Shown: positions 53,270 to 62,965, counted from the stretch's first letter. The stretch: 64,000 nucleotides of DNA from Streptomyces sp. NBC_00440 (GCF_036014215.1 NZ_CP107921.1:8305501-8369500); one strand, 5' to 3'. Made by a program: numbers and translations. The notes: a model not told the origin generated them from the letters alone.

Positions 53270-54025
53270 TTACAATCCGGCTTCCGTGCGCAGGGCGTCG
53301 GAGATCGACTTGGCGCCGCCGTGGGCGGTGTAGCCGCCGTCGACCGGGATCTCGGCCCCGGTGATGAAGGAGGCGTCGTCCGACAGCAGGAACGTGACGA
53401 GCGGGGTGATCTCGTCGACGGTGCCGGTGCGGCCGAGCGGGGTCTCGCGAAGGTTGCTCTCGCGGAAGGCGGGGGCGGCCGACGCGGTCATCTCGGTCTC
53501 GATGAAGCCGGGGTGGATGGTGTTGACGCGGATGCCGCGTGGCCCGAGTTCGAGTGCCGCGGTCTTGGACAGGCCGCGCAGGGCCCATTTGCTGGCCGTG
53601 TACGCGACCGGGTAGTGGGCGGTGAGGGCGGCGGAGGAGCCGACGTTGACGATCGAGGCGCCTGGTGGCATCAGCGGGGTGAGGTGCTGGATGCCCAGCA
53701 GCGGGCCGGTGACGTTGACAGCGTGGACGCGGGCGAAGTCGTCGGCGCGTATTTCGTCCAGGCGGGCCCGCCAGGTGACGCCCGCGTTGTTGACCAGGCC
53801 GTGAATCTGCCCGTATGACTCCCGCAGTTCCGAGGCCAGTTGGGCCCACTGCGTTTCGCCGGTGACGTCGAGCGGGCGGATGCCTGGGGCCTTGGTGACG
53901 TCGGTGGCGATGACGCGCGCGCCGTCGCGGGTGAGCGCCTCGACCTCGGCGGCGCCCTGCCCGCGGGCCGCGCCGGTGACGACCACGACCTTGCCGAGAA
54001 GCCGCTTGGTGTGCAGGTCGCTCAC
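53270..54025 (-). CDS. SDR-family oxidoreductase of the aromatic cluster
   Basis: Cofactor motif [24 protein letters not shown], catalytic Ser in [14 protein letters not shown] and the C-terminal [15 protein letters not shown] are typical of 3-oxoacyl/20-beta-hydroxysteroid-like SDRs. Such enzymes in ring-cleavage clusters oxidise dihydrodiols or hydroxyacyl intermediates. GTG 54025 overlaps the stop of the upstream FAH gene (GTGA). NAD is likely, from the Asp in RVIATDV. Confidence 0.9.
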   Translation of the reverse strand: MSDLHTKRLLGKVVVVTGAARGQGAAEVEALTRDGARVIATDVTKAPGIRPLDVTGETQWAQLASELRESYGQIHGLVNNAGVTWRARLDEIRADDFARVHAVNVTGPLLGIQHLTPLMPPGASIVNVGSSAALTAHYPVAYTASKWALRGLSKTAALELGPRGIRVNTIHPGFIETEMTASAAPAFRESNLRETPLGRTGTVDEITPLVTFLLSDDASFITGAEIPVDGGYTAHGGAKSISDALRTEAGL

Positions 54026-54993
54026 GGACGTTCCCGGGCGCGGCGTCGACCGGCGGGCAGGGCGATGGGGGCGGCGCCGGTGACCACGGTGTTGGCGACC
54101 GTACCGAGGCCCTCGACGGTGAGCGTGACGGTGTCGCCGGGCCGGAGAGGCGGTGGGGTCTGTTCGCCCCGCAGGCCCCACAGCTCGGCGAGGCAGCCGC
54201 CGTTGCCGCAGGTGCCGGAGCCGAGGACGTCGCCGGGTACGACGCGGGTGCCGCGGGAGGCGTAGGCGGTCATCTCCTCGAAGGTCCAGCTCATGTTGGA
54301 GAGCAGGTCCGTGCCGATCACCTGGCCGTTGACCTCGGCGGTCAGCGCGAGGCGCAGGAAGCCGTCGGCGGCGCGGTACGGTTCCAGTTCGTCGGGCGTG
54401 ACGAGGTAGGGGCCGAGTGTGGTGGCGGTGTCCTTGCCCTTGCAGGGGCCGAGGCCGACCTTCATTTCGGCGGACTGGAGGTCGCGGGCGGACCAGTCGT
54501 TGAAGACGGTGTAGCCGATGATGTGGTCGCGGGCCTGTTCCGGGGTGAGGTCGTGGCCCTCGCGGCCGATGACGGCGGCGACTTCGAGTTCGTAGTCGAG
54601 GGCGGCCGAGCCGGGCGGCATCGGGATGTCGTCTTGCGGGCCGAACACGGCGTGCGGGTTGGTGAAGTAGAAGGTGGGTGCCGCGTACCACTGCTCGGGC
54701 ACGCCGGCGACGCCGTCGACGGCCTTGCGTACGCCTTCGACGTGTTCCTCGAAGGTGACGAAGTCCCGTACGGAGGAAGGCTGGAGCGGGGGCAGCACCC
54801 GTACCTGGGAGACGTGCGGTCCCGGCGGTACGTCGAGCGCGGCTGCGCCCGCGTCGAGGAGGGCGGGCAGACCGCCGCCGGAGCGCAACAGATCGGTGAG
54901 TGACGCGATGCCGGGCAGTGGGTAGAGGGTGCCGTCCGCCTCGACGACGGCGACACGGGTGCGGTGCTGGTGAGCGTAGGTGGCGAATCGCAT
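54022..54993 (-). CDS. Fumarylacetoacetate hydrolase family protein (first)
   Basis: FAH-type C-C hydrolase: metal ligands in FEEHVEGV and DYELEVAAVIGREGHD, then GYTVFNDWSARDLQ and LGPCKGKDTATTLGPYL, GDVLGSGTCGNG. It cleaves or decarboxylates ring-fission products (e.g. fumarylpyruvate or hydroxy-dienoate types). ATG 54993 has AGGAG upstream. The LGSGTCGNG loop resembles the fumarylacetoacetase-like group. It overlaps the SDR gene downstream. Confidence 0.88.
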   Translation of the reverse strand: MRFATYAHQHRTRVAVVEADGTLYPLPGIASLTDLLRSGGGLPALLDAGAAALDVPPGPHVSQVRVLPPLQPSSVRDFVTFEEHVEGVRKAVDGVAGVPEQWYAAPTFYFTNPHAVFGPQDDIPMPPGSAALDYELEVAAVIGREGHDLTPEQARDHIIGYTVFNDWSARDLQSAEMKVGLGPCKGKDTATTLGPYLVTPDELEPYRAADGFLRLALTAEVNGQVIGTDLLSNMSWTFEEMTAYASRGTRVVPGDVLGSGTCGNGGCLAELWGLRGEQTPPPLRPGDTVTLTVEGLGTVANTVVTGAAPIALPAGRRRARERP

Positions 54994-55079
54994 GGAGGCT
55001 CCTGGCACGAACAGGGGCCGGGGGCGCGGGGTGAGTCAGGGCATGGACAGGGCCGCCGCGCCCCCGGAGCTTGGGGTGG

Positions 55080-56018
55080 TCAGACCGGCGGGGCGACGAA
55101 CACGCCGCGGTCGGGGTCGTTGAAGGACTCCTTGGCGACGATCTCGTTCATCGCGTTCGCCGTGCCCCACTGGTCGGTGACCTCGGGCTGGGAGAAGTCG
55201 TAGACGTGCGGGTGCCAGGTGTCCTCGTCGAGGTTCTCCAGCTCGGTGGTGTACTCGACGGTGTTGCCGTGCGGGTCGAGGAAGTACGTGAAGGTGTTGT
55301 CGCCCGCCATGTGCCGGCCCGGGCCCCAGATCTTCTTGAACCCGGCCCGCATCACCCGGCCGGAGCCGCGCATGTACTCGTCGATGCCGCGCATCTCGAA
55401 GGAGACATGGTGCAGGGCGGTGTGCGGACCCTGCGCGATGGCCATCGAGTGGTGCTGGTTGGAGATCCGCATGAAGTGCATGACCTCACCCATGTGCGGC
55501 GAGGACAGAGTGTCGGACAGGGCGAAGCCGAGGTGACGCTCGTACCACTCACGGGTCCGGTTCAGGTCGGGGGAGTTGAGGACGACGTGCGAGAGCTTGA
55601 CCGGGATGGCCTCCTTCTCCTCGATCCTGCGGTGCTGTCGGACCTCGACGTCGGCGGAGACCTCGATGGTGCGGCCGTCGACGTCGAAGAAGCGGAAGCC
55701 GTAGCCGCCGCCAGGGGTGTCGACCTCGCCCGGATGTGATATCAACTGCACGTCTCCGGCGAGGAGTTGCCCGGCGAGGGTGTCCACGTCGGCCGTCGAT
55801 GCCGCTCCGTACGAGACGAGGTCGAGGCGCTTCTCGCCGGCCTTGCGCAGCCGTAGGACGTACTGCTCGGGGGAGCCCTCGGCGGCCAGGAAGGAGATCC
55901 CGGAGTCCTCGGCGACCTTGGTCAGGCCCCAGACGCCGGCGTAGAAGTCGAGCTGCTTGTCGTAATCCGGCACCGCCAGGTCGACGTGCCGCAGGTGGGT
56001 GAGCAGACGTCCGCTCAT
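55080..56018 (-). CDS. Type I extradiol ring-cleavage dioxygenase (two-domain VOC)
   Basis: Two glyoxalase-like domains. The C-terminal one carries the Fe(II) ligands: His in VKLSHVVLNSPDL, His in ALHHVSFEMRG and Glu in GNTVEYTTE, with the active-site HSMAIAQGPHTA. It would cleave a catechol-type ring meta to the hydroxyls. 312 residues is standard. ATG 56018 lies 4 nt from the end of the amidohydrolase gene. It is the key ring-opening enzyme of this cluster. Confidence 0.9.
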   Translation of the reverse strand: MSGRLLTHLRHVDLAVPDYDKQLDFYAGVWGLTKVAEDSGISFLAAEGSPEQYVLRLRKAGEKRLDLVSYGAASTADVDTLAGQLLAGDVQLISHPGEVDTPGGGYGFRFFDVDGRTIEVSADVEVRQHRRIEEKEAIPVKLSHVVLNSPDLNRTREWYERHLGFALSDTLSSPHMGEVMHFMRISNQHHSMAIAQGPHTALHHVSFEMRGIDEYMRGSGRVMRAGFKKIWGPGRHMAGDNTFTYFLDPHGNTVEYTTELENLDEDTWHPHVYDFSQPEVTDQWGTANAMNEIVAKESFNDPDRGVFVAPPV

Positions 56019-56022
56019 GGGG

Positions 56023-57033
56023 TCAGTCCTTCCGGAGATGGAGGAGGGCGGCCGCGTTGCCGCCGCGGACGGCGTGGAATGCGGCGTCGGGCAGACGTGC
56101 GGCGCGCAGCGCGCTGAGCGGGTCCTCGGTGCCCATGTCGAAGGGGAAGTCGGAGCCGAGCAGCACCCGATCGGCGCCCGCGGCACGCACCAACTCCCTC
56201 AGTACGTACGGGTCGTGTACCAGGGAATCGAAGTAGAGACGCTTGAGGTAGCTGCTGGGCAGGTGGGCGCAGCCGGAACCGGCGTCGGTGCGGGTCGTCC
56301 AGGCGTGGTCGGCGCGGCCGATGTGGGTGGGGAGGTAGCCGCCGCCGTGCGCCGCGATGACCTTCAGGCCGGGGTGACGGTCCAGGGCGCCGGAGAAGAT
56401 GAGGTGGGAGAGGGCGACGGCGTTCTCGGTGGGCTGGCCGACGGAGTTGGACAGGTACCACTGGTCGAGGCGCTCGTCGAGGGTGCAGCCGAAGGGGTGC
56501 AGGAAGACGATCGCGCCGGTCTCCTCGGCGCGTGACCAGAAGGGTTCGTAGGCAGGGTCGGACAGTTCGCACCCCGGGGCGTGGCTGGAGATCTCCACCC
56601 CGGACAGGCCCTGCGCCAAGGCGTGTTCGAGCGCGCGCACTGCCTCTTCGGGATGCTGCAGCGGTACGAGACCGAGGCCGTGTAGCCGATCCGGTGCGGC
56701 CGAACAGTGCGCCGCGGTTGCCTCGTTGGCGAGCCGGTACACCTTCTCGGCCGTCTCCTCGTCGGCCCAGTAGTGGTAGTGCGAGGGGGACGGACTGACC
56801 AGTTGGACGTCCACACCCTGGGCATCCATCGCCGCGAGGCGGACGGCCGGATCGGTGAGACGGGCGATGCGTTCGCCGATCATCGGGCCATTGACCTGAA
56901 GGGCGGCCGGTCCGTTGCGCCGCGCGTCCAGGGCCTTTGCCTCGGCGAGCCCGGGCAGGCCGTCCACCAGTGCCTCTATCTCGGGCAGCAGGACGTGGGC
57001 GTGCACGTCGACCGTGGGCGGTGTCGTCGTCAC
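56023..57033 (-). CDS. Amidohydrolase-family decarboxylase (ACMSD-like)
   Basis: Metal ligands VDVHAHVL near the start, His in IVFLHPFG, His in VIAAHGGGYLP and Asp in LLGSDFPFDMG show the ACMSD/resorcylate-decarboxylase type of amidohydrolase. These enzymes decarboxylate aromatic acids or ring-cleavage semialdehydes without a cofactor other than Zn. The gene overlaps the FAD hydroxylase by 4 nt and is in the same operon. In the pathway it could act either before or after ring opening. Confidence 0.88.
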   Translation of the reverse strand: MTTTPPTVDVHAHVLLPEIEALVDGLPGLAEAKALDARRNGPAALQVNGPMIGERIARLTDPAVRLAAMDAQGVDVQLVSPSPSHYHYWADEETAEKVYRLANEATAAHCSAAPDRLHGLGLVPLQHPEEAVRALEHALAQGLSGVEISSHAPGCELSDPAYEPFWSRAEETGAIVFLHPFGCTLDERLDQWYLSNSVGQPTENAVALSHLIFSGALDRHPGLKVIAAHGGGYLPTHIGRADHAWTTRTDAGSGCAHLPSSYLKRLYFDSLVHDPYVLRELVRAAGADRVLLGSDFPFDMGTEDPLSALRAARLPDAAFHAVRGGNAAALLHLRKD

Positions 57034-58163
57034 GGCAGCTCCCGCAGCATGGTCATGGTGCGGCCCATCAGGCCGGGCACGTCGGCGTCACGGACCCCGT
57101 CGAGCTGCCACTGGCCCAGCTGCACGGACGCGTCCACGACGGGCCGTACGCGGGCGATCCGCCGCTCGTAGTACGCCTGGAACAGCACGTCGTCCCAGGC
57201 GTCGTCTCCGGTCAGCAACTGTGCGAGGACCCAGGCGTCCTCCAGGGACAGGGCCGCGCCCTGGGCGAGGGTGGGCGGACAGCAGTGGGCGGCGTCGCCG
57301 ACGAGGACGACGCGGCCGCGGTGCCAGGACCCCTCGACCAGCATCCGGTCGAACCAGGTGTAGTTGACCTGCGTCGGGTCGGTGATCTGCGCGGTGATCT
57401 CGGGCCAGTGGCCGCCGTAATTCCGTGCCAGAGACCGCATCTCGTCGGCGTACGTGGTCGGCGGGATGGAGGCGCGGTCTCGGTTGGCCTCGACGACGTA
57501 CGCGTAGAGCGTGCTCTCGCTGGTGGGGCAGTAGCCAGCGATGTAGGCGGGGCCGCCGTAGGCGAGGTCGGTACGGGTCATGCCTGCCGGGCGGGGCGCC
57601 GCGACGCGCCAGATGGCCATGCCGGTGGGTTCGGGCCGGTCCGTGATGCCGATCGCGGCGCGGGTGGTGGAGCCCATTCCGTCGGCGGCGATGACCAGGT
57701 CGTAGCGGGATGCGGTGTCGTCGCTGAAGCCGACGGTGACGCCGTCGTCGGCGGACTGGTCCAGCGACGTCGCCCGGAGGCCGAGGCGGACGGTGGCGCC
57801 ACTGGCGCGGACCGCGTCGATCAGGATGTTCTGCAACTGGGGGCGCTGCATGCCGACGGTGGCGGGCAGGTCGTCACCCCCGGTACGCAGGTCTTCCGCG
57901 ACGTGCAGGACGGTGCCGTCGGGGGCGGTGATGCCGACCGCGCCGAAGCCGTAGCCGGACTTCTCCACCTGGTCCCACACGCCGAGTTCGCGCAGCACGC
58001 GCAGGGCGTTGCCCTGGAGGGTGATGCCGGAGCCCGCGGTGGCGTTCCAGTCGTCCTTGGCCTCGATCAGGTCGACGGCGATCCCGGCGCGGCGCAGCAG
58101 GATCGTCGCGGCGTTTCCGGCCGCGCCACCGCCGATGACGAGGACCGTGCGGGGTGTGCTCAT
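57030..58163 (-). CDS. FAD-dependent aromatic hydroxylase
   Basis: Class A flavoprotein monooxygenase: FAD motif VLVIGGGAAGNAATILLRRA, DG motif LVIAADGMGSTTRAAIG and GD motif RVVLVGDAAHCCPPTLAQGA. This resembles salicylate- or hydroxybenzoate-hydroxylase-like enzymes that add a hydroxyl ortho to an existing one, giving catechol-type substrates for the extradiol dioxygenase. ATG 58163. No transmembrane helix. The exact substrate is unknown. Confidence 0.9.
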   Translation of the reverse strand: MSTPRTVLVIGGGAAGNAATILLRRAGIAVDLIEAKDDWNATAGSGITLQGNALRVLRELGVWDQVEKSGYGFGAVGITAPDGTVLHVAEDLRTGGDDLPATVGMQRPQLQNILIDAVRASGATVRLGLRATSLDQSADDGVTVGFSDDTASRYDLVIAADGMGSTTRAAIGITDRPEPTGMAIWRVAAPRPAGMTRTDLAYGGPAYIAGYCPTSESTLYAYVVEANRDRASIPPTTYADEMRSLARNYGGHWPEITAQITDPTQVNYTWFDRMLVEGSWHRGRVVLVGDAAHCCPPTLAQGAALSLEDAWVLAQLLTGDDAWDDVLFQAYYERRIARVRPVVDASVQLGQWQLDGVRDADVPGLMGRTMTMLRELP

Positions 58164-58209
58164 GGGGGAACTCCTTCGTTCCGCTGGTGACTTGCGGGCT
58201 GAGGGCGTG

Positions 58210-59175
58210 CTACTTGACGGCGACCGGGTTGACCGGGGAGCCGACCGCGCCGGTGATCGGCAGCGGGGCGGCGGTCAGCCAGAAGTCGTACGCACCGTCG
58301 TGTGCGCAGTCGTCGGCGAGCGCGTCCAGGTCCCACATCTCGCCGATGAGCAGGCCCATGTTGGGGATGGCGACCTGATGCAGCGGTTGGAAGGCGTGGT
58401 CGAACTCGTTGGGCCGGGCCTCGAAGCCCCAGGTGTCAGTGGCGATCGCGGCGATCTCGGTGCGGTGCAGCCAGTCGGCTGTGGTGAACGAGAGGCCGGG
58501 TGCCGGGCCGCCGGCGTACTCGCCCCAGCCCTCGCGCCGGGCGCGGGCGAGGCGCCCGGTGCGCACCAGCACGATGTCGCCGCGGCCGACGGTCACGCCG
58601 TGCGCCTTCGCGGTCGTGCTCAAATGCTCCTCGGTGATCGCGAAACCGTCCGGCAATTCGCCGTCCTCGCCGATCACTTGGCCCACGTCGAGAAGGATGC
58701 CGCGCCCGGCGACGCAGGGGGCCATGTGCTCGATGCCGGTGACCAGGTCGCCGTCGGAGGTGACGACCTGTTCCGCCGGGCGGCCGTTCCACGCCTTGCC
58801 GTGGTCGAAGATGTGGCCGAGCCCGTCCCACTGTGTGGAGCACTGCAGGGGCATGGCGATCACGTCGTCGGCGCCGCCGATCCCGTGCGGGAAGCCCTGG
58901 TTGCCGAGGGCGGCGTCGGTGCCGGTGTCGAGCATTGTGTGGACGGGGTTGGTCCGGCGCCGCCAGCCCTTCTGCGGGCCGTCCATGTCGAAGCGCTGTG
59001 CGAGGGAGAAGCTGACGCCTCGCCGTACCAGCGCGGCGCCCTCGCGGCGCTTGGCCTCGTCGAGGAAGTTGAGCGTGCCGATCCGGTCGTCCTCGCCCCA
59101 ACGCCCCCAGTTCGAGTACGCCTTGGCTGACTCGGCGATCGCGCCCTCCGGGTCGGCCCGGTCCAGAGCCGTCAC
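58210..59175 (-). CDS. Cyclase-family hydrolase (kynurenine-formamidase-like)
   Basis: A 321-residue cyclase-family protein with the metal site region CSTQWDGLGHIFDHG (the family pattern HxGTHxDxPxH in an altered form, WDGLGH) and VGRGDIVLVRTG, AAIATDTWGFE. Such proteins hydrolyse amide or lactone bonds. GTG 59175 overlaps the stop of the upstream FAH gene. It may act on a formyl-amide or lactone intermediate. Confidence 0.85.
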   Translation of the reverse strand: MTALDRADPEGAIAESAKAYSNWGRWGEDDRIGTLNFLDEAKRREGAALVRRGVSFSLAQRFDMDGPQKGWRRRTNPVHTMLDTGTDAALGNQGFPHGIGGADDVIAMPLQCSTQWDGLGHIFDHGKAWNGRPAEQVVTSDGDLVTGIEHMAPCVAGRGILLDVGQVIGEDGELPDGFAITEEHLSTTAKAHGVTVGRGDIVLVRTGRLARARREGWGEYAGGPAPGLSFTTADWLHRTEIAAIATDTWGFEARPNEFDHAFQPLHQVAIPNMGLLIGEMWDLDALADDCAHDGAYDFWLTAAPLPITGAVGSPVNPVAVK

Positions 59176-60173
59176 GCCGCCACCTCCGCCGCACATCGGG
59201 TGCGCTGCGCGCCGAGACCGGTGATGGAGCCGTCCATCACGTCTCCGTCGCGCAGCAGGCGGCCCCAGTGCATGCCGTTCCCGGCCGGTGAACCCGTCAG
59301 CACCAGGTCTCCGGGGAGGAGCTGAGCGGCCTGCGAGGCGTAGGAGACCATCCGCGCCACATTGAAGATCATGTCCTTGGTGGACTCGTCCTGCATGGTC
59401 TCGCCGTTCAGCTTCAGCACCAGCCGCAGGTCGTCGGGGCTGGCGATCGACTCGGCGGGCACGATCCACGGGCCGAGCGGGGTGAACCCCGGCGCGTTCT
59501 TGCTGCGCAGCCAGTCGGTGCCGATCTGCGGCATGTCCCGGCGGAAGACGGTCGCACGGTCGGTGAGATCGTTGGCGATCGTGTACCCGGCGACGTACTC
59601 CAGCGCCTCGTCGACGGAGATCCGGTACGCCGGGCGGCCGATCACGGCCGTCAACTCCAGCTCCCAGTCCGGCTTTTCGGCCCACGCGGGCAGCACGACA
59701 TCGTCGTAGGGCCCGGTGATGGCGCTCGGCAGGCCGATGAAGACGTACGGCAGGTCTTCCTTCGCCCGCCGGTCCATGATCTCCGCGGCCTCCGCGCGCC
59801 GCTCGTCCTCCGGGCGGTCGTCACCGGGCGTGCGGTGCGCCACGTGCAGATCGATGACGTGCCGGCGGTAGTTGGCGCCGGACTGGAAGACCTGCCGCGG
59901 CTCGACTGGGGCGTGCACCCGGAACTGCGCCAGCGGCCTGCGCACCACGGAGCCGTCATCGGCCAGGGCGCGCAGCCGCGGCAGTACCGCAGCCCAGTCC
60001 TCTAGGAGCCGACGTACCGTCAGCCGGGCGTTGTCCAGGCCGGCGCGCAGGTCCAGCACGTGCTCCTCGGGCGTGACCAGCGCGGGGAACGCGGGACCGT
60101 CCGGGGCCGAGAGCGTCGCGAGGGCGAAGGGGCCGGCGAAGGGTGCGGAAGCGGGAGCGGGTTTCACGGACAT
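59172..60173 (-). CDS. Fumarylacetoacetate hydrolase family protein (second)
   Basis: Second FAH-type enzyme, only distantly like the first: VFQSGANYRRHVIDLHVAHR, DWELELTAVIGRPAYRIS, GYTIANDLTDRATVFR, PGDLVLTGSPAGNGMHWGRL. The acid residues that bind Mg/Mn are present (Glu in WELEL, Asp in NDLTDR). It is the first gene of the minus-strand operon, with AGGAGG just before ATG 60173, and is divergent from the LysR gene. Confidence 0.88.
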   Translation of the reverse strand: MSVKPAPASAPFAGPFALATLSAPDGPAFPALVTPEEHVLDLRAGLDNARLTVRRLLEDWAAVLPRLRALADDGSVVRRPLAQFRVHAPVEPRQVFQSGANYRRHVIDLHVAHRTPGDDRPEDERRAEAAEIMDRRAKEDLPYVFIGLPSAITGPYDDVVLPAWAEKPDWELELTAVIGRPAYRISVDEALEYVAGYTIANDLTDRATVFRRDMPQIGTDWLRSKNAPGFTPLGPWIVPAESIASPDDLRLVLKLNGETMQDESTKDMIFNVARMVSYASQAAQLLPGDLVLTGSPAGNGMHWGRLLRDGDVMDGSITGLGAQRTRCAAEVAA

Positions 60174-60237
60174 GTCCTCCTGATTGCGGTGGGACTAATC
60201 TGGACCCGCCACCAATGATCAGGGAAATAGATTGCAT

Positions 60238-60252
60238 GGATGGAAGCCATCC
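60238..60252. promoter_or_regulatory. LysR-type dyad between divergent FAH and LysR genes
   Basis: GGATGG-AAG-CCATCC is a perfect 6-bp inverted repeat in the 136-nt divergent gap. It is close to the catabolic promoter and suits a LysR-type recognition site. Confidence 0.5.
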
Positions 60253-60309
60253 GTTAGGCAGATTTCTCCTGGTCAGCGCCGACTGACGCCGTACAGCAAG
60301 GGAAAGAAC

Positions 60310-61218
60310 GTGAATCTGGCCCGCTTGGACCTCAACCTCGTCGTGGCCCTGCGCGCGCTACTGGAGGAGCGCAACGTCACCCGTGCCGGACAGCGCGTCG
60401 GACTAAGCCAGCCCGCCATGAGCGCCGCCCTGTCCCGGCTGCGCCGCCACTTTGACGACGACCTGCTCTCCCGCGTCGGCGGCCACTACGAACTCACCGC
60501 CCTCGGACAGGTCCTCCTCGACCGCACCTCCACCGCCTACGACGTCCTCGAACGGCTCTTCTCCAGCCAGGCCGACTTCGACCCGGCCAAGGAAAGCCGT
60601 GAGTTCAAGCTGGTGGCCTCCGACTACGCAGTCGCCGTCTTCGGCGCCGAACTCGCCCGCGCCGTCCACGAGGAGGCCCCCGGAATCCGGCTGCGCTTCG
60701 CGCAGACCCCGCCCACCGTGGTCGACGACACCGCCACCCTGCTCAGCACCGTCGACGGACTGCTCATGCCGCACGGCGTCATCAGCGACTTCCCCGCCAC
60801 CGACCTCTACCACGACCGATGGGTCTTCGTGGTCGCCGACGACCACCCATCCGTCACCGACCAGCTCACCCGGCAGGACCTCGAGGAACTGCCGTGGGTC
60901 ACCTACCAGCGCACGTACGACGCACCGGCCGTGCGCCAGCTCGGAATGCTCGGCGTGGAGCCACGCGTGGAGGTCTCCGTCGATAGCTTCCAGCTGCTAC
61001 CGCAGCTGGTGGGCGGCACCCGGCGCATCGCCATGGTCCAGGCCCGGCTCGCCCGACTGCTCGCGCCGATCGCCCCCGTGCGGATCGTGGAACCTCCCTA
61101 CGAGGCGGTCCCCTTGCGGGAGGCCCTGTGGTGGCATCCGGTGCACACGCACGATGCGGCTCATATCTGGCTGCGCGAGACCGCCGCGCGCGTCGGGGGC
61201 AGACTGCCCGCGCGATGA
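60310..61218 (+). CDS. LysR-family transcriptional regulator
   Basis: N-terminal HTH: LNLVVALRALLEERNVTRAG, RVGLSQPAMSAALSRLRRHF, DDDLLSRVGGHYELTALGQV. The C-terminal half is the effector-binding domain. The NodD/NahR-like text (ALLEERNVTRAGQRVGLSQ) is typical of regulators of aromatic catabolism. GTG 60310 follows GGAAAGAA. It is divergent from the catabolic operon and probably activates it with an aromatic inducer. Confidence 0.92.
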   Translation: MNLARLDLNLVVALRALLEERNVTRAGQRVGLSQPAMSAALSRLRRHFDDDLLSRVGGHYELTALGQVLLDRTSTAYDVLERLFSSQADFDPAKESREFKLVASDYAVAVFGAELARAVHEEAPGIRLRFAQTPPTVVDDTATLLSTVDGLLMPHGVISDFPATDLYHDRWVFVVADDHPSVTDQLTRQDLEELPWVTYQRTYDAPAVRQLGMLGVEPRVEVSVDSFQLLPQLVGGTRRIAMVQARLARLLAPIAPVRIVEPPYEAVPLREALWWHPVHTHDAAHIWLRETAARVGGRLPAR

Positions 61219-61855
61219 AGCCACCGCACCACGAGTCGGTCCTTTCCCGTGCGCGCGCATCCTGGAGGCGTTCAGCCAGGACGAGCCGACGCTGACCGTC
61301 TCCGAGATCGCTCGCCGCACCGGTCTGCACGTGGCCACGACCTCCCGCCTGGTGGGGGAGCTGGTGGCGCACGGGTTCCTGAGCCGGGACGACGACCGTC
61401 GCGTGCGCATCAGGATCCGGCTGTGGGAACTCGTCGTACGGGCTTCGCCGACACTGTCCCTGCGCGACGCCGCGATGCCGTTCATGGAGGGCGTACACGA
61501 CGTGGTGGGCCACCATGTGCAACTCGCCGTCCTCGACGGCGAGGAGGCGCTGTTCCTCGAGCGGCTCTCCGCCCCGAACGCGCTGATCAACTACACCCGT
61601 ATCGCCGGACGGCTTCCGCTGCACGCCTCCTCCAGCGGCCTGGTCCTGCTGGCCCACGGCCCGGCCGCGCTGAAGGACCGAGTCCTCGCGGGGGAGATGA
61701 CCGCCTACACGGTGGCCACTCCGGCCGCCCCCGCGCGGCTGCGCGCGCTCCTTGCCGAGGTGCGCCGTCAGGGATTCGCGTACCGCCCCGGGTACGTGCG
61801 CGACGACGCACTCGGGATCGCCGCGCCGGTGCGCGAGGCCGACAAGGTGGTCCGG
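61215..61855 (+). pseudogene. IclR-family regulator, frameshifted and 3'-truncated
   Basis: ATG 61215 overlaps the LysR stop. The first codons (MKPPHHESVLSRA) and the continuation RILEAFSQDEPTLTVSEIAR, THE winged helix LHVATTSRLVGELVAHGFLS and YTRIAGRLPLHASSSGLVLL are in different frames; one base restored near 61240 joins them. The protein ends abruptly after APVREADKVV, where an integrase relic starts. IclR proteins often regulate aromatic pathways, so this one probably served the cluster. Confidence 0.8.
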
Positions 61856-62010
61856 AAGGCCGGTACCAAAAGCACAGCAAGACCTACCCGACCAAAGCAC
61901 TCGCGGATGCCCGACGTGCCGACCTGTTGACCACACCTCGAGACGGCGCAGTTCGGGCGGGTACTACTCCTGGTGTGTCGCCGGCAACGGCGCACAGGAG
62001 GGTCTCTGTC
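61856..62010 (+). pseudogene. N-terminal fragment of a tyrosine-type integrase
   Basis: The frame reads KHSKTYPTKALADARRADLL, which matches the SAM-like N-terminus of actinobacterial phage-type integrases (xRHRSKTFPTKxxADxxRAxLL). Nothing after this segment is preserved. It marks the junction where the IclR gene was cut. Confidence 0.55.
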
Positions 62011-62044
62011 TAGGTTGCGGCAACGGAAACCAGCGGCATAAGCG

Positions 62045-62965
62045 TCACAGATCCAGGACGAGTCTTGGGCTTCGTGCCCGCGAAACACAGATCATTACCG
62101 TGTCGTCCGCAACACGCTCCTGCGGGGAGAGCACGCTGTCTCGGTGGTCGGCTTGCCCGGCCACCAGCCCCGTTTCGCAGGTGCCACAGGTGCCCTCGGT
62201 GCAGGAGTAGAGCGGGTCCAGCCCCGCCGCTTGAAGGGTATGCAGGATCGACTGGTCGGCCGGTACGTTCAGCACCCTCCCGGATTGGGCCAGTTCGATC
62301 TCGAAGACCGAGTCCAGTGCGCGTTCCGCGGCTGTCGGTGTAAAGCGTTCCAGGCGTAGCTGCTCCGCTGGAACGAGCGCCTCGACCGCTGTGAGCAGGG
62401 ATGCAGGTCCGCACGCGTAGACGAGCTCGCCGCCCCCGAGGCCGGCCAGGTGGTCACCCAGATCCAGCGAGCCCTCAACGAGCCGCATCCGCTCGTCCGG
62501 GAAGCAGCGTGCGAGTTCTTCCCTGAAGGCCATGGAGCTCCGGGACCGTCCGCCGTACAGCAGTGTCCACGGCGCGCTGTCGTCGACCGCCGCGAGCATC
62601 GGCAGGATCGGGGTGATCCCGATCCCGCCGGCAACGAACCGGTATCCGGTGGCCGGCTCCAGGGGAAAGTGGTTGCGCGGCCCGCGTGCCTGGACGTGGC
62701 ACCCCTCCCGCAGTTCGGCGTGGACGTGCGCTGAGCCTCCGCGTCCTGCGGGCTTCAGCAGGACCGCGATGCGGTACGTCACGGCGTCGCCGCCACACAA
62801 CGAGTACTGGCGTTGCAGCCCATCGCCCAGCAGGAGATCGAGGTGGGCGCCCGGCGCCCACGGCGGCAGCGGGTGACCGTCGGTACGACGCAATGACAGC
62901 GAGACCACATCCGTCGCTTCCTTGACGCGCTCAGTGACGATGAGATCGAGCAGGTCATGAGTCAC
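62045..62965 (-). CDS. Oxygenase reductase with FAD, NAD and plant-type 2Fe-2S domains
   Basis: Vanillate-demethylase-type reductase (PDR/VanB): FAD-binding RQYSLCG, NAD region FVAGGIGITPILPML and YACGP, and a C-terminal ferredoxin domain with SCTEGTCGTCETGLVAGQ and a fourth cysteine in MICVSRA. It passes electrons from NAD(P)H to the Rieske oxygenase. GTG 62965 is chosen because GGAGGG lies about 7 nt upstream; ATG 63013 would overlap the preceding gene by 59 nt. Confidence 0.9.
   Translation of the reverse strand: MTHDLLDLIVTERVKEATDVVSLSLRRTDGHPLPPWAPGAHLDLLLGDGLQRQYSLCGGDAVTYRIAVLLKPAGRGGSAHVHAELREGCHVQARGPRNHFPLEPATGYRFVAGGIGITPILPMLAAVDDSAPWTLLYGGRSRSSMAFREELARCFPDERMRLVEGSLDLGDHLAGLGGGELVYACGPASLLTAVEALVPAEQLRLERFTPTAAERALDSVFEIELAQSGRVLNVPADQSILHTLQAAGLDPLYSCTEGTCGTCETGLVAGQADHRDSVLSPQERVADDTVMICVSRARSPRLVLDL

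Noticed and set aside
56937..58190. 417-codon plus-strand frame antisense to the FAD hydroxylase
   Set aside because: No domain; the minus strand shows intact FAD, DG and GD motifs.
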